Shown: piece by piece, positions 50,100 to 59,569 of the stretch | Layout: the number at the start of each line of letters is the position of its first letter | How positions within the stretch are numbered: the first letter of the stretch is position 1 | Assembly: GCF_031755915.1 (NCBI RefSeq) | Contig: NC_083384.1 | Coordinates: 4,363,501-4,427,500 of the forward strand | Length of the DNA: 64,000 nt | Origin: Ziziphus jujuba | Lineage: Eukaryota > Streptophyta > Magnoliopsida > Rosales > Rhamnaceae | Direction: 5' to 3' | Notes under the pieces: model-generated | What the model was told of the DNA's origin: nothing | What the model saw: the letters and a program-made list of their open reading frames with translations, nothing else | Database searches by the model: none | Made by a program: the position numbers and the translations under genes

Positions 50100-50440
50100 C
50101 TTAGCTTGGATACCATATTATTGGTATCATATGAGCAGGCTAGGCGAAATCCTTGTATAGCTTCTTCGTTTTCTCGATGAAGAGAAATATGACCAACAGA
50201 GGTTCAAGCGTATATACAAAAATTTTCCTTTTTATGCTTCTTACTATTAGATAGGGCCCATAAATCTCATGATAGGCAACCAAAATTTCATAGTGAACTT
50301 CGAGGGAAGCTTCTCTTAAAGTAATAACGCATTGATCTAGTTGCCACTGGAGCCATAAAAGACTGTCTAAATGGATTATTTCCGCTGATAAGCTCCAATT
50401 GCATCATAGGAATTGCAAAAACCTCTTCCTCGGAGAAAGA
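50100..50440 (-). pseudogene. rpoC1: rpoC1 3' fragment, plastid-derived
   Basis: The last 110 or so codons of rpoC1 (beta' subunit) read on the minus strand: [28 protein letters not shown], cited by its parts EVHYE and YLIVRS, and the end ACSYDT. Stops are present (CGC to TGA in IRT). It precedes rpoC2 on the same strand, as expected. At about 50440 it joins ycf2 sequence that normally lies in the inverted repeat. Confidence 0.82.
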
Positions 50441-50775
50441 CAATTAAACAATTCCCAATCATAGTCCTTACGGATCGGATCATCCATAGAATATACAAAA
50501 AGAATCCTTCTTTTTCCCAATCCAGTTCCTCCACCACCGTGAACCCCAATTAGATTCAAGCATGATACACTTTTTAGTTATTGGGAGAACCCAAGTACTC
50601 TCTTTTCAATCTAGGAAACAGCTCTCAGAGATCTTTTTTCCTTTTGGAAGATATAGGAGCAAAATAATCAACCTATTGATATCGGAAGAGCCAAAACATT
50701 CTTCCAATGTATCATTTATGGGTCCAACGAAATTCATAGCTATAGGAAGATTTCATTATGTAGATTTATCCTAAA
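50441..50775 (-). pseudogene. ycf2: ycf2 N-terminal scrap, copy 1
   Basis: The minus strand matches the 5' part of ycf2 near codons 60-240: the DHDWEL segment, [14 protein letters not shown]-like, LPKG and GPTNDT-like pieces. Compared with copy 2 (53860-54600), two internal deletions are evident, one near 50500 and one near 50750 that removes the start of the gene. trnI-CAU follows. Confidence 0.82.
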
Positions 50776-50829
50776 GATTTCATTTGAATTGGACTTTGGT
50801 TATTCACCATGTACGAGGATCCCCGCTAA

Positions 50830-50903
50830 GCATCCATGGCTGAATGGTTAAAGCGCCTAACTCATAATTGGCGAATTTATAGGTTCAATTGCTACTGAAT
50901 GCA
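50830..50903 (+). tRNA. trnI-CAU: trnI-CAU copy 1, plastid-derived
   Basis: 74 bases, GCATCCATGGCTGAATGG start, anticodon CAT in AACTCATAATT, T-arm AGGTTCAATTGCT (the normal T-stem is broken by C-to-G), end TGAATGCA. In plastids this anticodon is modified to lysidine to read AUA. Confidence 0.88.
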
Positions 50904-51073
50904 TCCCAATGGGACCCTCCAATAAAATAAGTCTATTGGAATTGGCTTTGTATCAATGGAATCTCATCATCCATACATAACGAATTGGTATGGTATATTC
51001 ATAGCATAACATATGAACAGTAAGAACTAGCATTCTTATTGAGACTAGAACTCATAAGGAAGAAAATATATTT

Positions 51074-51358
51074 ATTGATGGAATCAAATATGCAGTATTT
51101 ACATACAAAAGTATTCGATTATTGTTGAAAAATCAATATACTTCTAATGTCAAATCAGGATCAACGAGGACAAAAATAAAGTATTGGGTCGAACTCTTCT
51201 TTGGTTTCAAGGTAATAGCTATGAATAGTCATTGACTCTTGGGAAAGGGTAGAAGAATGGGACCTATTATGGGATATACAATGCATTAAAGATGTATGAT
51301 CATTACAGTTCAACCGGGATATTCTATTCCACCTCTTAGGAAGAAAAGAACTTCAATC
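51074..51358 (+). pseudogene. rpl23: rpl23 copy 1, plastid-derived
   Basis: Ribosomal protein uL23, about 94 codons. The usual start ATGGATGG is ATTGATGG, so the first Met is lost. [32 protein letters not shown] then TGA, and [16 protein letters not shown] with further stops are recognisable. The stop codon TAA has become TCA. Its order between trnI-CAU and rpl2 is normal. Confidence 0.88.
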
Positions 51359-51373
51359 AAAATACTTAATAGC

Positions 51374-51767
51374 ATGGCGATACATTTATTCTACCGTGGG
51401 CACACGCAAAGGAGCCGTAGACAGTCAAGTGAAATCCAATCCACGAAATAATTTGATCTATGGGTAGCATCATTGTGGTAAAGGTCGTAATGCCAGAGGA
51501 ATCATTACCGCAGGCCGTAGAGGGGAAGGTCATAAGCATTTATATCGTAAAATAGATTTTTGATAGAATGAAAAAGACATATATGGTAGAATCGTAACTC
51601 TAGAAAACGATACTAATTGAAATGCATACATTTGTCTCATACACTATGGGGATGGTGAGAAAATATATATTTTACATCCTAGAGGGGCTATAATTGAAGA
51701 TACCATTGTTTCTGGTACAAAAGTTCCTATAAAAATGGGAAATGTCCAAACTTTAAGTGCCATTTGA
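51374..51767 (+). pseudogene. rpl2: rpl2 exon 1 copy 1, plastid-derived
   Basis: Ribosomal protein uL2 exon 1. It starts [28 protein letters not shown] with the KTSTPS codons shortened. [28 protein letters not shown] lies near 51480-51560, cited by [12 protein letters not shown]. It ends [10 protein letters not shown] at the intron boundary, where GTGCGGTTTGAAC is GTGCCATTTGAAC. Confidence 0.88.
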
Positions 51768-52218
51768 ACTTTTGGTTTACGTAATTGGAAGTAACCAATT
51801 AGGTTTACGATGAAACCTAGAAATCAATCATTGATCCAATTTGAATACCTCTACAGGATATACCTCAACAAAAAACTGAAGAGTAACGGCAGCAAGTGAT
51901 TGAGTTGAGTAGTTCCTCATATAAAATTATTGACTCTAGAGATATAGTAATATAGAGAAGACAAAATTGTTACAAGCATCGATATAATCAGAAATGCCCT
52001 TTGTTTCAAAGAGAGGAGTACATGTTATTCACATTTCATTTAATGGTCAGAGGCAAATTGAAAGCTAAGTAGTGGTAATTGTAAGGATTCCCTGGGGGAA
52101 AAAGAGAGATGTCTCCTACGTTACTCGTAATATGTGGAAGTATCGACGTAATTTCATAGAGCCATTTGGTCTGAATGCTACATGAAGAACATAAGCCAGA
52201 TGAAGGAATAGAAAGACC
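51768..52218 (+). other. rpl2 group II intron copy 1, truncated
   Basis: It matches the intron of copy 2 (55601-56070) with scattered substitutions, up to GACCTAGGATGTAGAAG. It then switches to ycf2 sequence; exon 2 is absent. Confidence 0.8.
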
Positions 52219-54586
52219 TAGGATGTAGAAGTTGCGATCAGATCTATTCATTAAAAAATAGGAAGAACAGGAAGACTAGGAAGACCTATCATTTCCTCTT
52301 TGATGCCTTTGAATTCCATATTTGAAGTTGCGATCGGATCTATTCATTTAAAAATAATCGATTCAATACATTTCTCAATACATTTCTTCTGTACCCATAG
52401 CTGCTATATTAAATTTGAATCAGACTATATTGGATTTGAATCAGACTTTGGATCAATCTATATTGATTGATTGCTCCATTATGTTGTTGCTAGCAAATGC
52501 CACTATTTTTGGTTTTATATCTTCTAAATCATTCCCATAGAAGGCCCGGACCCATTATTTTATGATCTTTCAATAAAAAGATTAATTTTATTCATAAAAA
52601 ATAGGAGGTAGAACCAATAAAGATTTCTTTTTCGATTCATCTCTGGAGTTGAATACCTCATTCAAGAATCATTTTTGATTCAATCTATAGGAATCAATAG
52701 AAAAGGCAAATCCCTTATGATACACCAGATTTACATCGGTTATTGATAGAGTGGATAGATCTGCCATTCCTTGAACTTCTGGTTCGAAATCGTGTTGTAA
52801 CGTGTAACCCCCCCTGTTCCGGTCATGGAATAGATGAAATAAATCAAAAAAATGGATTTTTATTCAAGAATGAAATCTTATTGGAACTATCCAATTGATC
52901 CTTCGGAACCATATCACATTCCGGATCTGATGACATAGGATGAATTGAGACAGTATTTTGTAAATACGTAATTATCTTGAATATATTAACTATTTCTTTA
53001 TTTTTCAATCGCCTGGAAAAGACAAAAGAAACATCTTGTTCTTTCCTCAATAATTTTTGATCTCTAGTGGACCTCTCAGTCAGATTTGAACCTAAATGAA
53101 GTTTTGACCACCTGTCAGAGAAAAAAGAACTAACGGATCTCCCAAGAGATTCTTCGATTTCTTCCAAAAGTAGATGATTATTCATTTGCTTCTCACATTT
53201 AGTGAATATCCGGGACATTGAGGAATATCCAGAAAGGCATTTAGGGAATTGGTTTGATTCTATCTTTGTTCATTTCGTTTGAAGAAAAGAAGGATCTTAA
53301 AGAATCAATCTTTCTTTCAGTTGTTGTATCTCTCTTTGATTGATCAACGTGTGATATCTGAATTCTCATTAATAATGGAATCGAAATGATCTCTGGATCG
53401 ATCAGAAGATCCTTTCTACGTGAACAAAATTGGATCTTGTGGAATCATATTGAATATTTGACGATACATTCTGTACCTTGCTAAAAAACTGATCCTTGTT
53501 TACCAACCATTCATTGTCTAACCAAATCCAATTCTCTCTCTATATGTTCCTAAAAAAATCCGATTCGTGTGGATTCTTCCCCCAACTAAAGAAGAGATAT
53601 TGGCAGAATTGCCACATATAAAGTTGAGCACAATGTTGCAAAGAAATAGCCCACTTGTTTCTCAAGAAGAGATAGGAAACATGCTCAACATCATTTGATT
53701 GAATAGTTGACCCAACTCCTTGTTGTTTGAAGAAACCCTCCGCTTAAATTGGCATTTTCTCATGAAAAACAAACATGAGATAACAAATCCAGTCTTTCAC
53801 TAAGATTTCGAATAGCTGTCCTGAATTCAAGTTGAATATGTTTTGCCTCTTTCTCAAAGAACAACGATCAAACAATTCCCAATCATGGTCCTTGTGGGTC
53901 GGATCATCCATAGAATATACAAAAAGAAACTCTAGATATTTAATATCTTTCTCTTTGAATGAGATCTCAATGTAGCGATGGTTTCATTAGATATCTTACA
54001 ACTAGAATCCCTCTTTTTTCCAATCCAATTCCTTTACCACTGTGAACCCCAGTTAGATTCAGGCATGATACACTTTTTAGTTATTGGGAGAACCCAAGTA
54101 CTCTTTTTCGGATCCAAGAAATAGTTCTCAGAGACCAATTTTCCTTTTGGAAGATACAGGAGTGAAACAATCAACCTATTGATATTGGAAGACCCAAAAG
54201 ATTCTTCCAATGTATCATTTCTGGGTCCAATGAAATTCATAGGTAGAGGAAGAAGCCCTGTCAAATAGAGATTTTTTCTTTCGACCATCTTTCGATTGTT
54301 AATACGATATATAAAGACCATTACTACAAAGACTACTACACCCTTGATGGTGAAATATCGATTGTTGTTGAACCCTATAAATGTAAATTCTGTGAAAGTA
54401 TGATACTCCAAATTTGGGAGTTAAAGAGTTTTATAAAACGTTCTTTATGGAGAAAAAAAAAAGGCGAATGAAAGATCCCACTAAATTGAATTAGGTCCAT
54501 GAATCTAAGAAATAATGAGAATTCTTGATCTCTCTCAATATCTCTCTTAATTTGAAAATCCAGGATTTGAATTGATGTCTTTTCAT
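52219..54586 (-). pseudogene. ycf2: ycf2 5' part, copy 2, plastid-derived
   Basis: ycf2 encodes a large AAA-type protein of a plastid import-associated motor complex, normally about 2280 residues. Here the first 600 or so codons are present, starting at 54586 ([16 protein letters not shown]). [22 protein letters not shown] (cited by [16 protein letters not shown]), [41 protein letters not shown] and [10 protein letters not shown] are clear. The frame is broken near 54030, 53900-53220 and 52840. It ends near MNRSDRNF, where a 26-base direct repeat (52228-52253 and 52323-52348) marks the join with the rpl2 intron of copy 1. Confidence 0.9.
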
Positions 54587-54674
54587 TGAGTCCTCCTAAA
54601 TTGCATTGATTTATCCAAAAGATTTCATTTGAATTGCAATTTGGTTATTCACCATGTACGAGCATCCCCACTAA

Positions 54675-54748
54675 GCATCCATGGCTGAGTAGTTAAAGCA
54701 CCCTACTCATAATTGGCAAATTCGTAGGTTCAATTCCTGCTGGATGCA
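54675..54748 (+). tRNA. trnI-CAU: trnI-CAU copy 2, plastid-derived
   Basis: 74 bases with anticodon CAT (CTACTCATAATT). The D-arm reads GAGTAG where copy 1 has GAATGG. The T-arm AGGTTCAATTCCTG is nearer the plastid original than in copy 1. Ends TGGATGCA. The different changes show that the two copies decayed separately. Confidence 0.9.
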
Positions 54749-54909
54749 TGCCAATGGGACCCCCCAATAAAATAAGTCTATTGGAATTGGCTCTATATCA
54801 ATGGAATCTCATCATCCATGCATAATGAACATATTCATATCATAGCATATGAACAGTAAGAACTAGCATTCTTATTAAGACTAGAACTTATAGGGAAGAA
54901 AATATATTT

Positions 54910-55191
54910 ATGGACGGAATCAAATATGCAGTATTTACAGACAAAAGTATTTGGTTATTGTTGAAAAATCAATATACTTTTAATGTCTAGTCAAGATCAC
55001 CTAGGACAGAAATAAAGCATTGGGTCGAACTATTCTTTGGTGTCAAGGTAATAGCTATGAATAGTCATTGACTCCCAGGAAAGGGTAGAAGAATGGGGCC
55101 TATTATGGGACATACAATGCATTACAGACATGTGATCGTTATGCTTCAACCGAGTTATTCTATTCCACCTATTAGAAAGAAAAGAACTTAA
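54910..55191 (+). pseudogene. rpl23: rpl23 copy 2, plastid-derived
   Basis: It starts ATGGACGGA ([13 protein letters not shown]) and keeps the original stop (TAA at 55189-55191), giving the normal 94-codon span with no indel. Two or three in-frame stops are present (TAG at about codon 27, TGA after MNSH). [16 protein letters not shown] and [18 protein letters not shown] are intact. Confidence 0.9.
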
Positions 55192-55209
55192 ATCAAAATA
55201 CTTAATAGC

Positions 55210-55600
55210 ATCGCGATACATTTATACAAAACTTCTACCCCAAGCACACGTAAAGGAGCCGTAGACAATCAAGTGAAATCCAAACCGTGAAATAATTTGA
55301 TCTATAGGTAGCATCATTGTGGTAAAGGTTGTAATGCCAGAGGAATCATTACTACAGGGCATAAAGGGGGAGGTCATAGATGTCTATACCGTAAAATCAA
55401 TTTTCAACGAGATGAAAAAGACATATATGGTAGAATCGTAACTCTAGAATATGATCCTTATCGAAATGCATACATTTGTCTCATACACTATGGGGATGGT
55501 GAGAAAAAATATATTTTACATCACAAAGGGAATATAACAGGATATACCATTGTTTCCGGCATAGAAGTTCCTATAAAAATGAGAAATGCCCTACCTTTAA
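55210..55600 (+). pseudogene. rpl2: rpl2 exon 1 copy 2, plastid-derived
   Basis: The start ATG is [28 protein letters not shown] follows, cited by LYKTSTPS. Then [28 protein letters not shown] and YIVYGDGEK-like parts up to MRNALPLS, where the intron begins at 55601 (GTGGGGTTTGAGC). Confidence 0.9.
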
Positions 55601-56283
55601 GTGGGGTTTGAGCTATTGATTTACGTAATTGGAAGTAACCAATTAGGTTTATGATGAAACCTAGAAATTGATCATTGATCCAATTTGAGTACCTCTATAA
55701 GATAGACCTGAACAGAAAACTGAAGAGTAACGGTAGCAAATGATTGAGTTAAGTAGTTCCTCATATAAAATTATTGACTCTAGAGATATAGTAAAATGGA
55801 GAAGACAAAATTGTTTCAAGCACCGACAGAACCAGAAGCGCCCCTTGTTTCAAAAAGAGGAAGACAGGTTATTCACATTTCATTTGATGGTCAAAGGCAA
55901 ATTGAAACCTAAGTAGTGGTAATTGTAAGGATTCCCAGGGGGAAAATAGAGATGTCTCCTACATTACCCGGAATATGTCAAAGTATCGACTTAATTTCAT
56001 AGAGTCATTCGGTCTGAATGCTACATGAAGAACATTAGCCAGATGAAGGAACAGGAAGGCCTAGGATGTAGAAGATCATAACATGAGTGATTCGGCAAAT
56101 TTTGATTCCTACATATCCACTAATGTGGTACTTCATTGTATGATATATATAAGAATTATACAATATATATAAGATCCATCTGTATAGATATCATCATCTA
56201 CATCCAAAAAGCCATATGCTTTGGAAGAAGCTTGCGCAATTTATGAAAGGGTTTTGATTGATCAAAAGAAGAATCGACTTCAA
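55601..56283 (+). other. rpl2 group II intron copy 2
   Basis: About 680 bases between rpl2 exons, near the usual 660. It contains a tandem GAATTATACAATATATATAAG-like duplication near 56130-56170. No other feature. Confidence 0.75.
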
Positions 56284-56498
56284 CCGATATGCCCTTAGGC
56301 ACGACCATACATAACATAGAAATCACACTTGGAAAGGGTGGACAATTGGCTAGAGTAGTAGGTGCTATAGTAAAACTGATTGCAAAAGAGGGGAAATCAG
56401 CCACATTAAAATTACCTTCTGGGGAGGTCCGTTTGATACCCAAAAACTACTCAACAACAGTCGAACAAGTGGGAATGGCGGGGTGAACCAGAAAATAG
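56284..56498 (+). pseudogene. rpl2: rpl2 exon 2 copy 2, 3'-truncated
   Basis: The exon begins near [27 protein letters not shown] and runs through [24 protein letters not shown] to the GQVG region, where a one-base loss (TGGGAATG for TGGGGAATG) shifts frame. The match ends at about 56498 with GTGAACCAGAAAA, so about 120 codons are missing. The truncation coincides with the IRa/LSC border region. Confidence 0.88.
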
Positions 56499-56605
56499 TT
56501 AATATCTATAGTATATTTAGTTAAGATGTATAGTATATATAGTTAACTATTTTAATATTTTTAATAACTTTTTGCTTTTAATTTAAATATATATATATCT
56601 ATATA

Positions 56606-56682
56606 GGCAAATGACGGGAATTCAACTGGCTCATGGTGGATTCACAATCCACTACCTTGATCCACTTGGCTACATCTGCCCC
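56606..56682 (-). tRNA. trnH-GUG: trnH-GUG, plastid-derived
   Basis: Minus-strand tRNA-His with anticodon GTG in GATTGTGAATCC. The 5' part GGGCAGATGTAGCCAAGTGG is close to the consensus. The T-arm is damaged (AGTTGAATTCCCGTC for GGTTCAATTCCCGTC). It marks the IRa/LSC junction in the donor plastome. Confidence 0.9.
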
Positions 56683-57011
56683 TATTACAAATTACAAACT
56701 TACAAATTATAAAAAAATAGGTTAATTTACACCACTTATTATTTTTTTTCATTCTTCAAACTAAAAGAAGAAAAATGGAATTGAAACCTTTAAATTTAAA
56801 TGTTAAAGAAAAAATTGAAAAGAGGATATCGAAAATACAAATTTCTACATAACGACAGTATGAGTATGTTGAAGTAAAGATAAAGTAAAGAAAAAAATTT
56901 AAGTAAAAAAAAAAAACTCCTAAAGGAGCAATACCAAACTTCTTGCTAGAACAAGAAATTGATTATTGCTCCTTTATGTTCAATAACTCAGTATACGCTA
57001 ATACCAAAGTC
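56683..57011. other. trnH-psbA spacer
   Basis: AT-rich plastid spacer, the region used as a plant barcode. It holds the psbA 3' stem-loop and no gene. Confidence 0.8.
56924..56973 (-). terminator. psbA 3' stem-loop
   Basis: The inverted repeat AGGAGCAATA (56924-56933) and TATTGCTCCT (56964-56973) pairs over 10 bases. An inner TTCTTG/CAAGAA stem extends it. It sits 40 bases after the psbA stop. In plastids this element stabilises the mRNA 3' end. The stem is perfectly kept here. Confidence 0.8.
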
Positions 57012-57145
57012 TTATCCATTTATAGACGGAGCTTCGACCGTAGCTAGATCTAGAGGGAAGTTATGAGTGTTATGTTCATGCATAACTTCCATACCTAAGT
57101 TAGCACGGTTAATAATATTAGCCCAGGTATTAATTACACGACCTT
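57012..57145 (-). pseudogene. psbA: psbA 3' end (photosystem II D1), plastid-derived
   Basis: The last 44 codons of psb[24 protein letters not shown], cited by [14 protein letters not shown], then [17 protein letters not shown] (stop at 57012). Metal ligands near His332, Glu333 and Asp342 of D1 lie in this stretch, and HNFPLDLA is kept. The frame is open, so the fragment is little changed. It is cut at 57145 by the LTR of element C; the rest would lie beyond the window. Confidence 0.92.
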
Positions 57146-57303
57146 TGATGCGAATCCACCCGAGACTGCTCGACCGACAACCCGCTGGGGTGCTGACCCA
57201 ATACAAATGAAGGTTGGACCGACCACTAGGGCCCAAGCCAAGAAGTTCAAGGACAATCTTGCTGTCTTCATACAAGGAATAAGTCATAGTCAAGAGGGGT
57301 TGG
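57146..57303 (+). repeat. LTR of gypsy element C, left part
   Basis: It begins TGATGCGAATCCACC directly after psbA and aligns with the first 155 or so bases of the A and B LTRs. It stops at 57303 with GTTGG, the target duplication of element A. It continues at 63581. Confidence 0.88.
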
Positions 57304-57994
57304 TGATGTGATTCTGTCCGAGCCCGCTCCACCGATAACCCGCTGGGGTGCTGACTCGACACGGATGAAGACTAGGCCAATCATAAGAGCTCAAATTAAG
57401 AGATTTAAGGAAAACCTGGAAGTATTTATACAGGGGGTAATCAATCTCAACAGAGCTTGTCTATACTTGAAGATACAAAGCCTATTCTAAGCATCCAAGT
57501 GGTGGAAGCCGATACGGACCCAGGTGACGGTTTTGGTACATTTTTGGAGTCCGAGAAGCATGAAATGGTTCCAATTCTTTATGGGTTCAATACATATGCC
57601 TAAGAGGTCATGGAATCAAGTTAAAGCAGCCTCAAATACAATCAAAAAGGGCTTGTACGGACAGCTTCAACAATTTGGCCGAATTTGCTGTATTGCTTGC
57701 TGGCTTTACTGTATTTTACTGTATTAGCCTTTTCTTATTTTTCCAAGCATGGGCAACGTGTGGGCCTTCATATTCAGTTTATTTGGCATCCTACAAAGCA
57801 TCTAGAAGCTGATTTAGAGCTCAATTTGGTCAAAGATTGGTCAAAGTCAACTTAGTCAAAAAGCTAGTATTATAGTTTCCTAATTTGATTCTACTTTTTG
57901 TTTTAGGAAATTACCATTACTTTTTAGTTTTTATTTATTTAGTTTCTTGAAAAATAAGTTTAGGAAAGTTATTATTTTATTATTTTCATTGTAA

Positions 57995-58034
57995 ATTAAT
58001 TAATTCCTAATGCAAAATAAAGGAATTAATTAAT
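57995..58034. repeat. Conserved LTR hairpin, element A
   Basis: Perfect 14-base arms ATTAATTAATTCCT and AGGAATTAATTAAT with a 12-base loop. A similar hairpin is found at the matching place in the LTRs of B, D, E and the 3' LTR of A. Confidence 0.75.
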
Positions 58035-58138
58035 CCAAATTAGATTAGGAAAGGAGTGAGAATTTCGGCCACCATAGAACTCTTTATTGTGTGGCCTGTT
58101 TTACCTAGGGTTTTTAGGGTTTACCTTGTTTCTTTCAA

Positions 58139-58152
58139 AGCCTATTTAAAGG
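58139..58152 (+). promoter_or_regulatory. Putative LTR promoter TATA box, element A
   Basis: GCCTATTTAAAGGC, a TATA-like motif inside a short palindrome, followed by AATAAA at about 58170. It is conserved in all LTRs of the group. The position fits the U3/R boundary; the call is by motif only. Confidence 0.45.
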
Positions 58153-58401
58153 CTTATTTTTCAATATGAATAAAACTTTGATTTGATTAAGAAAATACTT
58201 GTGAGATTAATTATCTCTTTGTTCTTTGAGAACACCTAAAACACCATTAGAGAATTGGTTGTTTTAGCTTGACTTATCAATAGGTTTCTAACCACAGGTT
58301 GGTTAGGGGTTGAGGTCCATTCCATTATAACTTGAACTTAATTAAGATCCGGGCTAATATAATACGGGTTTAGGAGCAGGTCGTCCTAGGTTCGTATCAT
58401 T

Positions 58402-58413
58402 TGGTATCAGAGC
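58402..58413 (+). other. Primer-binding site of element A
   Basis: TGGTATCAGAGC just after the 5' LTR and a 2-base spacer. Complementary to initiator methionine tRNA. Confidence 0.92.
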
Positions 58414-59569
58414 TAAGTTTGGTTCAGGTTTGATCTATCTTTATTTGATTTATTTGTTTTTATGTTACTTTGCAATTTTAGCATTAGGTTAAGGTTGCAT
58501 CCATCCCATACACGTTCTGCATCTTTAAAAAAAAAAAAAAATTCATTCCTAGTTGAGTTAGGTTTCCTAGTTTTATCGTATTTTTGTTTCCTAATTTGTT
58601 GGTTGTCTTTTATCATTGTTCTTGATAATTTTGGTTTTTGTTGATTTTCCTTTGCTGTTTTAGTCTTAAATATTTGCATTCATATATTCAAAAAAAAAAA
58701 AAAAAAAAGAAGTTTGCGGCATCATTTAAAAAAAAAAAAAAACTGCACATTTTGTTTATTTGGAGGTCACGGGTTTGGTGTTTGTTTTGGACTTGGAATT
58801 GCAATTTTGGTCATTATTCTTGCTACTGCAGTTGTTTATGTTCTGTGAGTGGAAAAAAAAAATAAGAAGGTAAAGCCGAATAAAAAAAAAAAACAAAAAC
58901 AAAAAAAAAAAAGAAGAAAAAAAAAAATATTTCGGTTTGTTGGAGTTTGATTTGTTTGCTGAAAATTTGTTGGAGCTGCTGGTTTTTTATTATTTATTCA
59001 ATATTTGAGTTGCTGGAGAATTATTTTTGCTGCTGGATATTTGGATTTTGGGTGCTTAAATTATTTGGATTAAAATTAGATAAAGGAATTGATACAAAAC
59101 TTGAATTACAAGAACAACAACCAACACTTTTCTATAATTTTGTTCTCTTTGATTCTTGTTCGTATTTGAATTTCTTTTTCTGGAATTTTATTCTTGAACT
59201 CATAATCTACTACCATCTGGTGCAGTTTTCAAAAATTCCAACGTTTTCCCATTATTTTGTGTTTTCTTGTCTAGAAAGCCGAAAAATTAGGATTTGTTGG
59301 ATTCTTTCGGTATTGCCTACTTTTTGCTACTGTTTTGTTGATAAGTTTAGTTAAAACATATTAGTGATCTAATTGCTGTTTTGTGGGTGTTTTAATTAGA
59401 ACTTTGAGATAATTCATTGAGTGGAAAAAGGCAAGAGTGTGTGAGCTTAAAAGAGGGTAAAAGCCGAAACTAGTGTGCAAACACGAGTGTCAAGACCTTG
59501 TTTGAGTGAAACACGTGAGGGAGTGAATATTGTGAGGGTTTATTTTATTTTTTGCAGTATTTTACTAAC
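58414..59569 (+). other. Untranslated leader of element A
   Basis: About 1.16 kb of A- and T-run-rich sequence between primer site and gag. Long A runs occur at 58526-58541, 58690-58708, 58727-58742 and 58852-58928. Frames seen here (for example 58947-59354) are also open in other copies but have no recognisable domain, so I leave them as leader. Confidence 0.8.

Larger units (their letters stand above)
57304..58399 (+). repeat. 5' LTR of element A
   Basis: 1096 bp, TGATGTGATT...TTCGTATCA. A 39-bp deletion near 58288, flanked by GGTTT in the 3' LTR copy, accounts for the whole length difference. Confidence 0.93.

Noticed and set aside
58638..59354. Open frames in the element A leader as an extra retroelement gene
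   Set aside because: Composition is low complexity, frames differ in the B and D copies, and the gag start at 59570 has the typical position.
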